41,388 bases of DNA from Rhizobiaceae bacterium (lineage in GTDB: Bacteria; Pseudomonadota; Alphaproteobacteria; Rhizobiales; Rhizobiaceae): the NCBI GenBank assembly GCA_023953775.1, contig JAMLJD010000002.1:103245-144632 (forward strand), read 5' to 3'. A model generated the notes under the pieces. That model was given only the letters and a program-made list of their open reading frames with translations. It searched no databases and was not told the origin of the DNA. Below, in pieces: positions 9,053 to 18,169 of the stretch (the stretch's first letter is position 1; each line of letters begins with the position of its first letter). Made by a program: the position numbers and the translations under genes.

Positions 9053-9529
9053 ATGAAAAAGTTGATCTCGCGCCTGGTTCTGGCCGGCGCAATGATGACC
9101 GGTGCGCTGGCGTTTTCAGCGACGCCATCGGCCGCCGTGTGCATGGGCGCCGGGGGCGGAACCGATTGCCCCCTGACTACGGGCGTACCGCTGTGGGCCC
9201 AGCCCCATCAATGGGAGAATCGGACAGTCGATCGGGGCCGCCGCTGGGCCCGCGAACGCCACTGGGACCGTGACAGGAACTGGGATCGCAGCCGTCGCCA
9301 CCATCGCAACAGGCGTTGGGATCGCGGTGTGACCGTCTTCCCGGTTCCGGTGCCGGTTTACCGGGACTATTACGCGGACGACTACTATGACGACGAGTAT
9401 GAGGTGCGCAGTCTGTCGGATGCACATGTGCGGTGGTGCTACAAGCACTATCGGAGCTACCGGCTTCGCGACAACACCTTCAAGCCTAATCGCGGTCCCC
9501 GTCGCGAGTGCCGTTCGCCTTATAGCTGA
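9053..9529 (+). CDS. BA14K-family protein, first of a tandem pair
   Basis: A 158-residue exported protein. The start at 9053 has a GAGGAG site 6 bases upstream and a signal peptide [20 protein letters not shown] ... SAA. The middle is strongly basic and aromatic with repeats of the RRWDR/RNWDR type (residues about 55-90), then a short [12 protein letters not shown] acidic stretch. The C-terminal 35 residues ([20 protein letters not shown] ... CRSPY) match the BA14K domain (PF07886), known from the 14-kDa lectin-like immunoreactive protein of Brucella; the two cysteines probably pair. The molecular function is not established. A paralogue follows about 280 bases downstream. Confidence 0.85.
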   Translation: MKKLISRLVLAGAMMTGALAFSATPSAAVCMGAGGGTDCPLTTGVPLWAQPHQWENRTVDRGRRWARERHWDRDRNWDRSRRHHRNRRWDRGVTVFPVPVPVYRDYYADDYYDDEYEVRSLSDAHVRWCYKHYRSYRLRDNTFKPNRGPRRECRSPYS

Positions 9530-9655
9530 GACAATCTCAATCGCAGGCCCTGAAGGCAGGCTGACGGCTTCAGGGTACACATTACGCAAGTGGTCCGAGT
9601 GTTACTTCATGCTCGCTCCGCACGTAACATGTGTTATTGAAATATAAATTGAAAA

Positions 9656-9675
9656 GCATTGCCTTGGTGCAATGC
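9656..9675. repeat. Inverted repeat between the BA14K genes
   Basis: Arms GCATTGC (9656-9662) and GCAATGC (9669-9675) are perfectly complementary around a six-base loop. The repeat lies in the 281-base gap (9530-9810), just after an AT-rich stretch (9634-9655) that probably contains the promoter of the second gene. It could be a 5'UTR hairpin or an operator. No further gene is seen in this gap. Confidence 0.4.
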
Positions 9676-9810
9676 CGCATCGAGGACTTTCTGCAATCAG
9701 GCCATCACGATAATTCCTGTTCATTGTCCGTTCAGGTTGAAAATGGGACATTTGTCTTTCCTGCGCGTGCCAAAGGCCCGGATGCGCGCATGCAAACCTG
9801 GAGAAATAAG

Positions 9811-10269
9811 ATGCGAAAACTTGTATCCACCCTTGCAGGCTCCGCAGTTCTTGCGCTGGGACTCGCCTTTGGCGGTGCCGGTAGCGCCTCTGCTGCGATG
9901 ATCGTCCCCGAAGCAGCGGCCGCGGCCGTGACGCCTGCCACGCAGATGGTCGAGAAAGTCGAACATAGGCGCTGGCATCGTGGCGACCGCCGCTGGGACC
10001 GAACCAACCGCCGTTGGGACCGTCATGAACGCCGCTGGGACCGACGCCATCACCGTCGTGATCGCTACGGTCGAACCGGCATTTACCTTCATTTCGGCAT
10101 CCCCGGCCCGCGCGTCTATACGCCCCGCCCGCGGCGCCATTATCGTGCTGGCCTGTCGCGCGCTCACATCCGCTGGTGTGAGAACCGCTTCCAGTCATAC
10201 CGGGTCTGGGACAACACCTACCAGCCCTATCACGGGCCGCGGAAACAGTGCTGGTCGCCCTATAGCTGA
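9811..10269 (+). CDS. BA14K-family protein, second of a tandem pair
   Basis: A 152-residue paralogue of the preceding gene. The ATG at 9811 follows GGAGA and starts a clear signal peptide (MRKLVSTLAGSAVLALGLAF ... ASA). The mature protein begins with an Ala-rich linker, then a seven-residue repeat RRWDR-x-x at about 60-80 (three near-identical copies, then degenerate ones), a GIYLHFGIPG segment, and the BA14K domain at the C terminus (HIRWCENRFQSYRVWDNTYQ ... CWSPY). The organisation is identical to its neighbour, so the pair arose by duplication, although repeat number and linker differ. It is probably a periplasmic or envelope-associated protein. The gene ends 24 bases before a strong terminator hairpin. 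Confidence 0.85.
   Translation: MRKLVSTLAGSAVLALGLAFGGAGSASAAMIVPEAAAAAVTPATQMVEKVEHRRWHRGDRRWDRTNRRWDRHERRWDRRHHRRDRYGRTGIYLHFGIPGPRVYTPRPRRHYRAGLSRAHIRWCENRFQSYRVWDNTYQPYHGPRKQCWSPYS
9988..10050 (+). repeat. Three 21-base tandem repeats inside the BA14K gene
   Basis: Units at 9988-10008, 10009-10029 and 10030-10050 each begin CGCCGYTGGGACCG and differ mainly in the last seven bases. The 21-base period keeps frame and encodes RRWDRTN, RRWDRHE and RRWDRRH. Repeat number may vary by slippage. Confidence 0.85.
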
Positions 10270-10292
10270 CCGGCGGATCCGGATGGTGCATG

Positions 10293-10318
10293 AAGAGCGG
10301 CGCATTGCGCCGCTCTTT
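10293..10318. terminator. Bidirectional terminator between BA14K and PilZ genes
   Basis: Stem AAGAGCGGCG (10293-10302) / CGCCGCTCTT (10308-10317) around CATTG, followed by T residues on the plus strand. It sits between converging genes (plus gene ends 10269, minus gene ends 10333) and can serve both. Confidence 0.8.
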
Positions 10319-10332
10319 CTGTGTTCGTGCCC

Positions 10333-10653
10333 CTAGGCTTTTCCAGGCAGGGATGCAGGTGCCGAAAAGACCACGCCGATATCCGTCCCCTCGCGCCACC
10401 GGACGGCGGCGGCAAAACTCCGCTCGTCACCCGATACGCGCATCGAAAACTGTCCCGGCGCACCGAGCGCATCTCCGAAGCGCAGCCTTGCGCCGCCTTC
10501 CGACATATCCCGTACGGTCCCTTCAAACGATCCGTATCCGCCGTTGAACGTCAGTGTCGCGCCCTTCAGCACGCGGCGACGCTGCGACCGGCGGCGTTCG
10601 GTGGCGCCCGTGTCCGGCAAGGTGGCAGCGCCTGCTTCGATTTCCACAGTCAT
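10333..10653 (-). CDS. PilZ-domain protein (c-di-GMP receptor candidate)
   Basis: A 106-residue protein that is essentially a single PilZ domain. The c-di-GMP-binding signature is intact: RRSQR (residues 21-25, RxxxR type) and, after one strand, DMSEGG (49-54, DxSxxG). The first 18 residues are a flexible tail. PilZ proteins bind cyclic di-GMP and change the activity of a partner such as flagellar, polysaccharide or regulatory proteins; the partner is not evident here. The start at 10653 has GGAGG 7 bases upstream, and an upstream in-frame extension is not supported. A diguanylate cyclase gene (33879-34670) is in the same window but far away. The gene is probably monocistronic: the terminator hairpin follows, and 162 bases separate it from the aminotransferase gene. 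Confidence 0.85.
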   Translation of the reverse strand: MTVEIEAGAATLPDTGATERRRSQRRRVLKGATLTFNGGYGSFEGTVRDMSEGGARLRFGDALGAPGQFSMRVSGDERSFAAAVRWREGTDIGVVFSAPASLPGKA

Positions 10654-10815
10654 CGCACGTCCTCCGTGATCCACCGGACATGGAGCGAAATCCATGCCAG
10701 GCCGCATGTGCCGCGGCGGAACACATCTTGGCCGATACAACAGGTGCAATTCCCGATCTGCGACAGCGCGCCTGATGCGGAGGGCGGCAGAAGCCGTGAT
10801 GTCATGACCTGTTCG

Positions 10816-12060
10816 CTATCCGAGAGCCGCCGCAACCGCACGCCCGAGCCAGGCAATGCCTTCGGCGATCGTTGCCTCGTCGGCGCGCGAGAACGACAGC
10901 CGGATCGTATTGGCGCCCGACTGGTCGGCAAAGAACGCCTTGCCGGGCACGAACGCCACCTTCTGGCTCTTCAGGCTGTCGGCAAGCAGTGCCGCCCCGT
11001 CGATCTTTTCGGACAGCGTCACCCATACGAACATGCCGCCATCCGGCAGCGTCCACGACGTCCCCTTCGGCATGTGTATGGCCAGCGCGGCCAGCATCGC
11101 GTCGCGCCTGGCGCGATAGGTCTGGCGGACCTTTTCGACCTGGGCGTCGAACCCGTGCTCGACGACGGCGGCGACGGCGATCTGGTTGAGCGTCGACGAA
11201 TGCAAATCGCCCGCCTGCTTCACCAGGACGAGCTTCTGGATCACCGGCGCGGCCGCGCAGACCCAGCCAACCCTGAGACCCGGCGCCAGCGTCTTGGAGA
11301 ACGAGCCGCAATAGATCGTGCGCGTCTTCTCGATCGATCCGTGGCGTTCGACGTCGAGGGCGAGCAGCGGCGGAACTTCGTCGCCGTCATAGCGCAGTGA
11401 CTGATACGCGGCATCCTCGATCACCGGAACGTCCAGTTCCTCGGCAAGGTCGAGGACGCGCTCGCGCGCCGCCAGATCCACCGTCTCGCCGGTCGGATTC
11501 GCGAAATCTGCGGAGAGATAGGCGAATTTCACCGCACCGCCCTTGCCGGCGGCGGCCTCGGCCAGATCGGCAGCGGCGCGATTTCCCATCGGATCCAGGC
11601 GATCGTAATTGGGCTCATAAGCATTGAACGCCTGCAGCGCGCCGAGATAGGTCGGCCAGGTCACAAGCGCGGTGTCACCCGGCGACAGGAACAGCTTTCC
11701 GAGGTAGTCGAGCGCCTGCTGTGAGCCCGACGTGATGACGATGTTGTCGACGCCGCACGGCACCCCGAGGCTCGCCATGCGCTTGACCAGCCATTTCCGC
11801 AGTCCCGGATCGCCTTCGGACACCGAATATTGCAGCGCCTGATAGGCCCTTTCCCCGGTCAGCGCCGCACCGACCGCATCGGCAAGCGCCTGCGCGGGAA
11901 ACAGTGCCGGGTCGGGGATGCCGCCCGCGAAGGAGATGACGTCTGGCTGTTCGAGCAGCTTCAGGAGCTCGCGGATCTCCGAGGCCTTCATCCGCTCCGC
12001 GCGGGTTGCGAACAGGGCCGGCCAATCCAGCCCCTCGCCCGTCGATTTCTGTCGATCCAC
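10816..12060 (-). CDS. PLP-dependent aminotransferase, class I (2-aminoadipate-type)
   Basis: A 414-residue fold-type I aminotransferase. It shows the substrate/PLP segment ISFAGGIPDPALFP (42-55), SGSQQALDYL (111-120), FANPTGETVD (187-195), the PLP-ring Asp in VIEDAAYQ (216), Schiff-base lysine K256 in SFSKTLAPGLRVGW with the phosphate-binding Arg, and a C-terminal RLSFSRADE (substrate carboxylate Arg). The pattern matches the LysN/ARO8-like group (2-aminoadipate, aromatic or branched-chain aminotransferases); substrate specificity is not decidable. The start is a GTG at 12060 with GGGAGGAG about 7 bases upstream. The methyltransferase gene lies 153 bases upstream on the same strand, so separate transcription is likely. 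Confidence 0.9.
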   Translation of the reverse strand: MDRQKSTGEGLDWPALFATRAERMKASEIRELLKLLEQPDVISFAGGIPDPALFPAQALADAVGAALTGERAYQALQYSVSEGDPGLRKWLVKRMASLGVPCGVDNIVITSGSQQALDYLGKLFLSPGDTALVTWPTYLGALQAFNAYEPNYDRLDPMGNRAAADLAEAAAGKGGAVKFAYLSADFANPTGETVDLAARERVLDLAEELDVPVIEDAAYQSLRYDGDEVPPLLALDVERHGSIEKTRTIYCGSFSKTLAPGLRVGWVCAAAPVIQKLVLVKQAGDLHSSTLNQIAVAAVVEHGFDAQVEKVRQTYRARRDAMLAALAIHMPKGTSWTLPDGGMFVWVTLSEKIDGAALLADSLKSQKVAFVPGKAFFADQSGANTIRLSFSRADEATIAEGIAWLGRAVAAALG

Positions 12061-12213
12061 GCCGCATCTCCTCCCGCGGAAAGACCGAAATCTGAACCTG
12101 CCAGCAATTTATGTCAACAAGACTGACCTTTATTTCGTGCGGTCGGTGGCTCGCATCCGCGCAACCTCTGGCAGCGCACATCCGGCAACCCATGGCTGTC
12201 GGCCTCCCGCAGG

Positions 12214-12978
12214 CTACTGCGAGCGCTTCTCCGCCACGAGGATGAGCGTATTGCCACCCATCAGCACATTCCACTGGTTGCCGATGCCGAGCTTGTATTT
12301 CCGCGTCGCTTTTGCGTCGACCCGGCCGATCGCCATGACGATCGCAGCGAATGGCAGCAGCGCCAGTTGCTTGCGCTTGCGCCTGTCTCGGTGGACCGAA
12401 ACCAGTCTCATGCCGGCCAGCTCGAGCAACTGGTAGATATGCGCCGCGGTCATCGGAGAGATGTGCATCATCGGCAGCGCGTCGCCGAACGTCGCCGTTG
12501 CTTCTTCCATCGAGAAGACCGGCTCGTGCGTTCCGTTGAGGAGGAACTTCAGCCGCCGGGTGATGGAAGTGTAGTTGGGAAGCGTCACGACCAGCTTTCC
12601 GCCGGGCTTCAGCACCCGCGCGAATTCGCGGAACGCATTGAGCGGATCGGCGACGTGCTCCGGCCCCTCGACGAAGACCGCATGATCGAAGCTTTCGTTC
12701 TCGAAGGGAAACCGCGACGACAGGTCGCCCTCGACCGCATTGTGCCCCGCCACCGCGAAATTGCCGGTATCGATGTCGCAGCCCGTGGCGTCGAATCCCA
12801 GCCTGAGCAGCCGCCAGGTCAGCGCGCCGGCGCCGCAAGGCATGTCGAGCACCCGCCCGCGCGGAAAGCTCTCCATGATGCCTTCGACAGCCTCGTGGAT
12901 CGCCGGCCATGACATGCTGGGCGGGGCGCCGCGTCCGGCTTTGTCATCCAAACGCGCGGTTACCGATTGATCCGCCAT
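12214..12978 (-). CDS. Class I SAM-dependent methyltransferase
   Basis: A 254-residue protein from the ATG at 12978 (AGGAG upstream; a TTG at 12996 is less likely). Motif I is VLDMPCGAGALTW, followed by the acidic CDIDTGNF that ends strand 2 and binds the SAM ribose, then FENESFDHAVFVEGPEHVADP (motif II/III) and LKPGGKLVVTLPN, the usual Methyltransf_11 pattern. The C-terminal 80 residues are basic with a short hydrophobic patch (LALLPFAAIVMAIG) that may contact membrane or a lipid-like substrate. The target is unknown. Neighbours (aminotransferase downstream, ilvC upstream) give no pathway hint. Confidence 0.85.
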   Translation of the reverse strand: MADQSVTARLDDKAGRGAPPSMSWPAIHEAVEGIMESFPRGRVLDMPCGAGALTWRLLRLGFDATGCDIDTGNFAVAGHNAVEGDLSSRFPFENESFDHAVFVEGPEHVADPLNAFREFARVLKPGGKLVVTLPNYTSITRRLKFLLNGTHEPVFSMEEATATFGDALPMMHISPMTAAHIYQLLELAGMRLVSVHRDRRKRKQLALLPFAAIVMAIGRVDAKATRKYKLGIGNQWNVLMGGNTLILVAEKRSQ

Positions 12979-13095
12979 CCTGCTCCTGCCGCCCAAAACA
13001 AACCCGCCTGACTATGAGCGTATCGGTCGCGTCCGCGCAAGTTCGGCCGGCGCGACCATAAGGTTCAAACGCAAAGGCGGACGGACCGCAAAACA

Positions 13096-13133
13096 CCCGC
13101 GTGCCTGACGGCAAAAGCCCAAAGGCACGCGGG
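13096..13133 (-). terminator. Terminator-like hairpin downstream of ilvC
   Basis: Arms CCCGCGTGCCT (13096-13106) and AGGCACGCGGG (13123-13133) are perfectly complementary over 11 bases. The loop contains a smaller GGC-AAAA-GCC hairpin. On the minus strand the stem is followed by TGTTTTG. It closes the ilvC transcript beyond the tandem repeats. Confidence 0.65.
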
Positions 13134-13163
13134 AAATGCACCTGGATCGCCTGGGTTCCTCGA

Positions 13164-14384
<1,221 letters not shown>

Positions 14385-14397
14385 CTATGCGTTGGTA

Positions 14398-15057
14398 TCA
14401 GGGTGTTCGAATTCTCGGCCCACCGCGCGCGGCGCCGAAAAGCGTGAGGAACTGCCGGGTCGCAGCGCGGGCATCCCGCGCGATATCGGCAGGAGAAAGA
14501 CGCAGATCGTCGCCCAGAAGCAGCCTGATCTGGATGTCGCGGCCGACAAGGCCGAAGAACGAGCGGAAAGCCGCCTCGGTGTCGTCGAACTCAAGCAGCC
14601 CGGCCTCGCGCGCCGCCTCGAGCAGCGGCTTCAGGCGCTCGCCGATCGCGAAGCGGCCGTTCTCCAGCACGATCCGCCCGAGATCGCTCTTTCCGGACGC
14701 CGCATGGCTGACCGCCACCCTGTTGAGCGCGATCGAGGTCTTCGAGCTGATCACGTTCAGCCAGTTGGCGGCGAAGGCTTCCAGGCTCTCCACCAGAGCC
14801 TCCGCGTCGAGGTGCTGGCGATCCCAGTTGCCGGCCCGAACCTTCGAGGCCTGCCAGCGCACCGTCGCCGTCAGCATCCCGTCGCGGTCGCCGAACCACT
14901 TGTAGAGCGTTTCCTTCGAGCACGATGCGCGGCTCGCCACGGCGGTCATGGTCAGCCGGCTGCCGCCCTCGACCATAAGGCCGAGAACGGCGTCAAGCAC
15001 CTCGCCCTGGCGGGGCGTGGGATCGCTGTCCAGCATCGATGAAGTGGCTTCGCTCAC
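14398..15057 (-). CDS. TetR/AcrR-family transcriptional regulator
   Basis: A 219-residue repressor-type protein. The N-terminal helix-turn-helix is seen at about 15-60 (GEVLDAVLGLMVEGGSRLTM ... ASCSKETLYKWFGDRDGML), with the TetR hallmark TLYKWFGDRD. The remaining helical ligand-binding domain (to residue about 205) resembles the AefR-like C-terminal family. The start is a GTG at 15057 with GGAG 6 bases upstream. A perfect palindrome (15085-15099) overlaps the likely transcription start, suggesting autoregulation. The 31-base gap to ilvC suggests that ilvC shares the transcript, which would put a step of Ile/Val/Leu synthesis under this regulator. The ligand is unknown. Confidence 0.88.
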   Translation of the reverse strand: MSEATSSMLDSDPTPRQGEVLDAVLGLMVEGGSRLTMTAVASRASCSKETLYKWFGDRDGMLTATVRWQASKVRAGNWDRQHLDAEALVESLEAFAANWLNVISSKTSIALNRVAVSHAASGKSDLGRIVLENGRFAIGERLKPLLEAAREAGLLEFDDTEAAFRSFFGLVGRDIQIRLLLGDDLRLSPADIARDARAATRQFLTLFGAARGGPRIRTP

Positions 15058-15084
15058 GCGATCTCCGGATGTATGCGGCGCCGT

Positions 15085-15099
15085 ACCGTACGTTACGGT
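15085..15099. promoter_or_regulatory. Candidate TetR operator
   Basis: ACCGTA-CGT-TACGGT: six-base perfect arms with a three-base centre, 28 bases upstream of the tetR start codon and just downstream of the proposed promoter. TetR regulators commonly bind such palindromes to repress their own promoter. Confidence 0.55.
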
Positions 15100-15104
15100 T
15101 CGGT

Positions 15105-15133
15105 GCTATCGCGCGAATCCCGCCGGAATGCAA
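15105..15133 (-). promoter_or_regulatory. Candidate promoter of tetR(-ilvC)
   Basis: On the minus strand, TTGCAT (15128-15133) and GATAGC (15105-15110) are 17 bases apart. The -10 is weak (3 of 6), but it places the start of transcription inside or beside the palindrome at 15085-15099. Confidence 0.35.
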
Positions 15134-15350
15134 GAGGCCGCGCGCCGCATTGGAGCTGCCACCTCCGTCGACCCCTACCCCGTTCTTTTACCTCAGTCAT
15201 CCGGCGGCGAACGCAGTTGGCAGCGCGAATACAGGTCGAACGGGAAATAGATAAGGCGCCGCTCCCAAATGAATACAGTCGACTTCAAAGTAGAAAATTG
15301 ATATTAATGTGGAGCGGCATGATTTTCATAATACTCGTGAGGAGGCGCGA

Positions 15351-16349
15351 ATGGGAATCAGGGTTTGCACCTACAATATGGAGTGGTTCGACGACGCATT
15401 CTCGCCGGACAACAAGCTCAGGCCGGAAGCCAAGTGGCAGAACAAGGCCGCAGCCATTGCGGAAGTCGTCAAGACCGTCGATCCCGACCTGATCACCGTC
15501 CTCGAGGCGCCCGGCACGACGGCGTCGAGCGGCAAGTCGACCGTCGCTTGCCTCGAGGGGTTCGCCACCACTTTCGGCTTGCGCCAGTCCCGTTGCCTCA
15601 TCGGCTTTCCGTCTCCGGGTCGGCAGGAGATCGCCCTGATGTTCGACCCGCTGACGATCGCGGCCGAACACAAGCCCGGCGGCAGCGCCCGCAGCAAGAC
15701 AAATCCGCCGTTCAACGAGGAGTTCCGGCACGATTCCGACGAGGACAATGTCTACGAGGTCTACCGCCACTACCGCCCGCCGATGGAAATGCGGGTCGAG
15801 CGCCTGGCCGATGGCCTCGAATTCTGGCTGATCGCCGTTCACGCCAAGTCGAAGGGCATTTTCTCCAACAACGACCTCATCCACTACGAGCGGGAGGAGC
15901 AGCGCAACCGGCGCAAGCTCTTCGCCGAGACCAGCCATGTCCGCCTGCGCGTCAACGAATGGCTCGCCAAGGGCCGGCAGATCATCGTCACCGGTGACAT
16001 CAACGACGGACCGGGCATGGACGCGGCCGAGTTCCGCTTCGGACGCTCGGCCGTGGAGATCATCATGGGTGACCTATTCGAGCCGGACCGGATCCTTCGT
16101 AGCTGGGTCGGAAAGCCGGTCTGGGGCCAATATGGTTTCGAGCCTTCGACCGCGCGCTTCACGGACCGGTTCACCGAGGACCCCGTCAACGTGCTGATCG
16201 ACCACATTCTCGCCAGTTCCGGCCTGCCCGTCGCCGGACGGGCTGCGCACATCGTCTGGAACCCCTTTCAGAACGACCTGGCCAAGCCGTTCAAGAAACA
16301 GCTCCTCGATGCGGCGGGACATTTCCCGGCGACGCTTGAGCTCGTCTAA
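15351..16349 (+). CDS. EEP-superfamily protein with an altered C-terminal motif
   Basis: A 332-residue protein starting at the ATG at 15351 behind GAGGAGG. DNase I-like motifs: VCTYNMEWFDD (N terminus), LITVLEAPGT (metal-site Glu), a central AVHAKSKG, VTGDINDGPGMDAAEF (D-x-N), and VLIDHILASSG. The final motif, normally S-D-H-x-P, reads AGHFPA: the His is kept but the Asp that orients it is replaced by Gly. It is therefore a probable phosphoesterase or nuclease whose activity may be reduced or different. It is not closely similar to the other EEP protein in this window (7773-8885), which keeps SDH. No signal peptide is visible. Its stop codon overlaps that of the convergent monooxygenase by four bases. 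Confidence 0.8.
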   Translation: MGIRVCTYNMEWFDDAFSPDNKLRPEAKWQNKAAAIAEVVKTVDPDLITVLEAPGTTASSGKSTVACLEGFATTFGLRQSRCLIGFPSPGRQEIALMFDPLTIAAEHKPGGSARSKTNPPFNEEFRHDSDEDNVYEVYRHYRPPMEMRVERLADGLEFWLIAVHAKSKGIFSNNDLIHYEREEQRNRRKLFAETSHVRLRVNEWLAKGRQIIVTGDINDGPGMDAAEFRFGRSAVEIIMGDLFEPDRILRSWVGKPVWGQYGFEPSTARFTDRFTEDPVNVLIDHILASSGLPVAGRAAHIVWNPFQNDLAKPFKKQLLDAAGHFPATLELV

Positions 16350-17608
16350 CGCCGCAAGCCGCTGACGTCGCCTCGGGGTGCCGGCAAGCGATCCCATCGC
16401 GTCTCGGCCATCCCGATCGCCGCGAAGGGATCGATTACCGTTCCCGCCACCATGGCGGCGAGGAACTGCGGCGCCGGCGGCACCTTGGCGATTGTCGCGA
16501 CCAGGCGATCCCGGACGAACGGCAACACCGACGAATCCGACTGGTAGAACGGCGTAAACATCCACGACAGGGCCTGGAACAGCCGGACATGGTTCCGCCG
16601 CGAACGCGCATAGTCGGCAAGTGCATCATCGAGGCCGGAGCCTTTCTCGAGCGCATGGGCCAGCGCCGCGGCGTCGAGCAGCGCCATGTTCGCTCCCTGG
16701 CCAAGCTGCGGGCTCGTCGAATGTGCTGCGTCCCCGATTACGGCGAGCCGCCGGCCTGCCGGCACGGCCAGCGTGTGATGGCCGTAGCGGGCCAGCGTGA
16801 GCTGGTCGAAGGACGCGATCTGATCGAGGTAGGCCCCGGTCTGGGGCCACAGGCCCGCGACCCTCTCCTTCCAGGCGCCGAGCCCTGCGGCCCGCACGGC
16901 GTCGGCCTCATCCGGCTTCAGGCTCCAGAAGAACGCCGCCTGGCTTTCCCCGCCGGGCTCCGGCTTTCCGATCGGCATGACCCCGATCATCACGCTGGCC
17001 TTGTCGTAACGCTGCACCAGCGCGTGCGGATCGAACCCGTCACCACGCCAGGCAAGCGATGCCCAGAACGCACCATAGGCAAGCGGCTGCGGCTCCGATG
17101 GCCGGTTGCAATGGCGTCTCAGCCTCGACCGCGTGCCGCTCGCGTCGACCACGAGGTCGAACCCGCCATGGCTGCGGCCGTTGGCGGTCACCAGCGACGC
17201 GTGTTCGCCGGCTTCCATCCCGGCGATCTCCACGCCGGTCTCTATCGGGATGCTCGCCGCCCTCACCGCATCGTACAGCACTGAAAACAGCGCCGCGCGA
17301 TGGACGGCCACGCCGAAGCGGCCGCCTCGTCGGGCATTGTAGCGGACATCGAGGACGGTACGGCCGGTACGCGCATCTGCGCCGTACAGGCGATCGATCC
17401 GTGCACCGAGCGCGAGCGCGGCCGGCAGCAGCCCGAGTGCATCGAGGACGGTCAGTCCGGTCGGCTGCAGGATCAGGCCCGAGCCCAGCGGGGCAGGCTC
17501 GGCGAAGCGCTCGAACAGGGTGACCCGGTGGCCGGCGCGATTGAGGAACAGCGCAGCCGCCAACCCTGCTGGTCCCGCCCCGGCAATGGCGATCGTGAGC
17601 GGCTTCAA
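16346..17608 (-). CDS. FAD-dependent aromatic-type monooxygenase (PHBH/UbiH fold)
   Basis: A group A flavin monooxygenase of about 420 residues: GAGPAGLAAALFLNRAGHRV at the N terminus (FAD), the ER that ends strand 2 (TLFER), the DASGTRSRLRR motif (DG-like, binding FAD and NADPH) and GDAAHSTSPQLGQGANMALL (the GD motif for the FAD ribose). Such enzymes hydroxylate aromatic or related substrates with NAD(P)H and O2. Start choice: a TTG at 17608 lies just after the HxlR stop codon and directly before the first strand (KPLTIAIAG). The ATG at 17665 would add 19 residues overlapping the HxlR coding end, with no family resemblance. It follows the HxlR regulator gene closely and is likely co-transcribed and regulated by it. 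Confidence 0.82.
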   Translation of the reverse strand: MKPLTIAIAGAGPAGLAAALFLNRAGHRVTLFERFAEPAPLGSGLILQPTGLTVLDALGLLPAALALGARIDRLYGADARTGRTVLDVRYNARRGGRFGVAVHRAALFSVLYDAVRAASIPIETGVEIAGMEAGEHASLVTANGRSHGGFDLVVDASGTRSRLRRHCNRPSEPQPLAYGAFWASLAWRGDGFDPHALVQRYDKASVMIGVMPIGKPEPGGESQAAFFWSLKPDEADAVRAAGLGAWKERVAGLWPQTGAYLDQIASFDQLTLARYGHHTLAVPAGRRLAVIGDAAHSTSPQLGQGANMALLDAAALAHALEKGSGLDDALADYARSRRNHVRLFQALSWMFTPFYQSDSSVLPFVRDRLVATIAKVPPAPQFLAAMVAGTVIDPFAAIGMAETRWDRLPAPRGDVSGLRR

Positions 17609-17615
17609 GCGCGCA

Positions 17616-18029
17616 TCAGCCTTCGTCGGCGTCGAAGCGCGCCCGGGCGACCCGGACCGCCTCATAGTTCCGCGACGCCCACATCAGCATCTCGTTCAGC
17701 GGGCCGAACATCGAACGGCCCAGATCCGTCAGGCTGTACTCGACGCTTGGTGGCTTGGTGGGGAAGACCTCGCGACGCACATAGCCGTCGCGCTGCAGGT
17801 CACGCAGCGTCTGCGTCAACATCCTCTGTGAAATGTCTGGCACCAGACGCCTGAGTTCGCCGAAGCGGTACGGCCGCTCCGCCAGCGCCATCGTCAACAA
17901 CGGCGCCCACTTGCCATTGATGTTCGCCATCACGCCCCGCACCGGACAGTTGGCCAGATCGGCATGCTCGCCGCCTTGCGCGCGATAGAGTTCGAGTTTC
18001 GTCTTGAAGTCGCTTTGCCGTGCGTCCAT
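17616..18029 (-). CDS. HxlR-family transcriptional regulator
   Basis: A 137-residue winged-helix regulator. The HxlR signature is clear: CPVRGVMANINGKWAPLLTM, then the recognition region RFGELRRLVPDISQRMLTQTLRDLQRDGYVRREVFPTKPPSVEYSLTDLG. The Cys at the domain start is often the redox- or electrophile-sensing residue in quinone-responsive members (YodB, QorR). The ATG at 18029 with GGAAA upstream gives the usual length; a TTG at 18101 would add 24 residues. It is divergent from a QorB-like reductase, the arrangement of qorB/ytfG and ytfH in E. coli, and directly upstream of a flavin monooxygenase gene. The 140-base divergent gap holds a small inverted repeat (TCTCA-TTT-TGAGA, 18120-18132) that might be an operator. 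Confidence 0.88.
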   Translation of the reverse strand: MDARQSDFKTKLELYRAQGGEHADLANCPVRGVMANINGKWAPLLTMALAERPYRFGELRRLVPDISQRMLTQTLRDLQRDGYVRREVFPTKPPSVEYSLTDLGRSMFGPLNEMLMWASRNYEAVRVARARFDADEG

Positions 18030-18119
18030 GCGCCCGCTTTCCGTGGTTCCCTCGGTGTAACCAGCTACCGCGAAACTGCCTTCTTTACGGATGTCGGTCA
18101 ATTCCTATTTTCGTGCTGC

Positions 18120-18132
18120 TCTCATTTTGAGA
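18120..18132. promoter_or_regulatory. Small inverted repeat in the hxlR/qorB-like intergenic region
   Basis: TCTCA-TTT-TGAGA lies 38 bases before the reductase ATG and overlaps a possible -35 (TTGAGA) of that gene. It is a candidate HxlR-family operator; the short arms make it uncertain. Confidence 0.3.
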
Positions 18133-18169
18133 CTAACAGCCAACGTTGCATTTTTCAAAGGAACCGACA

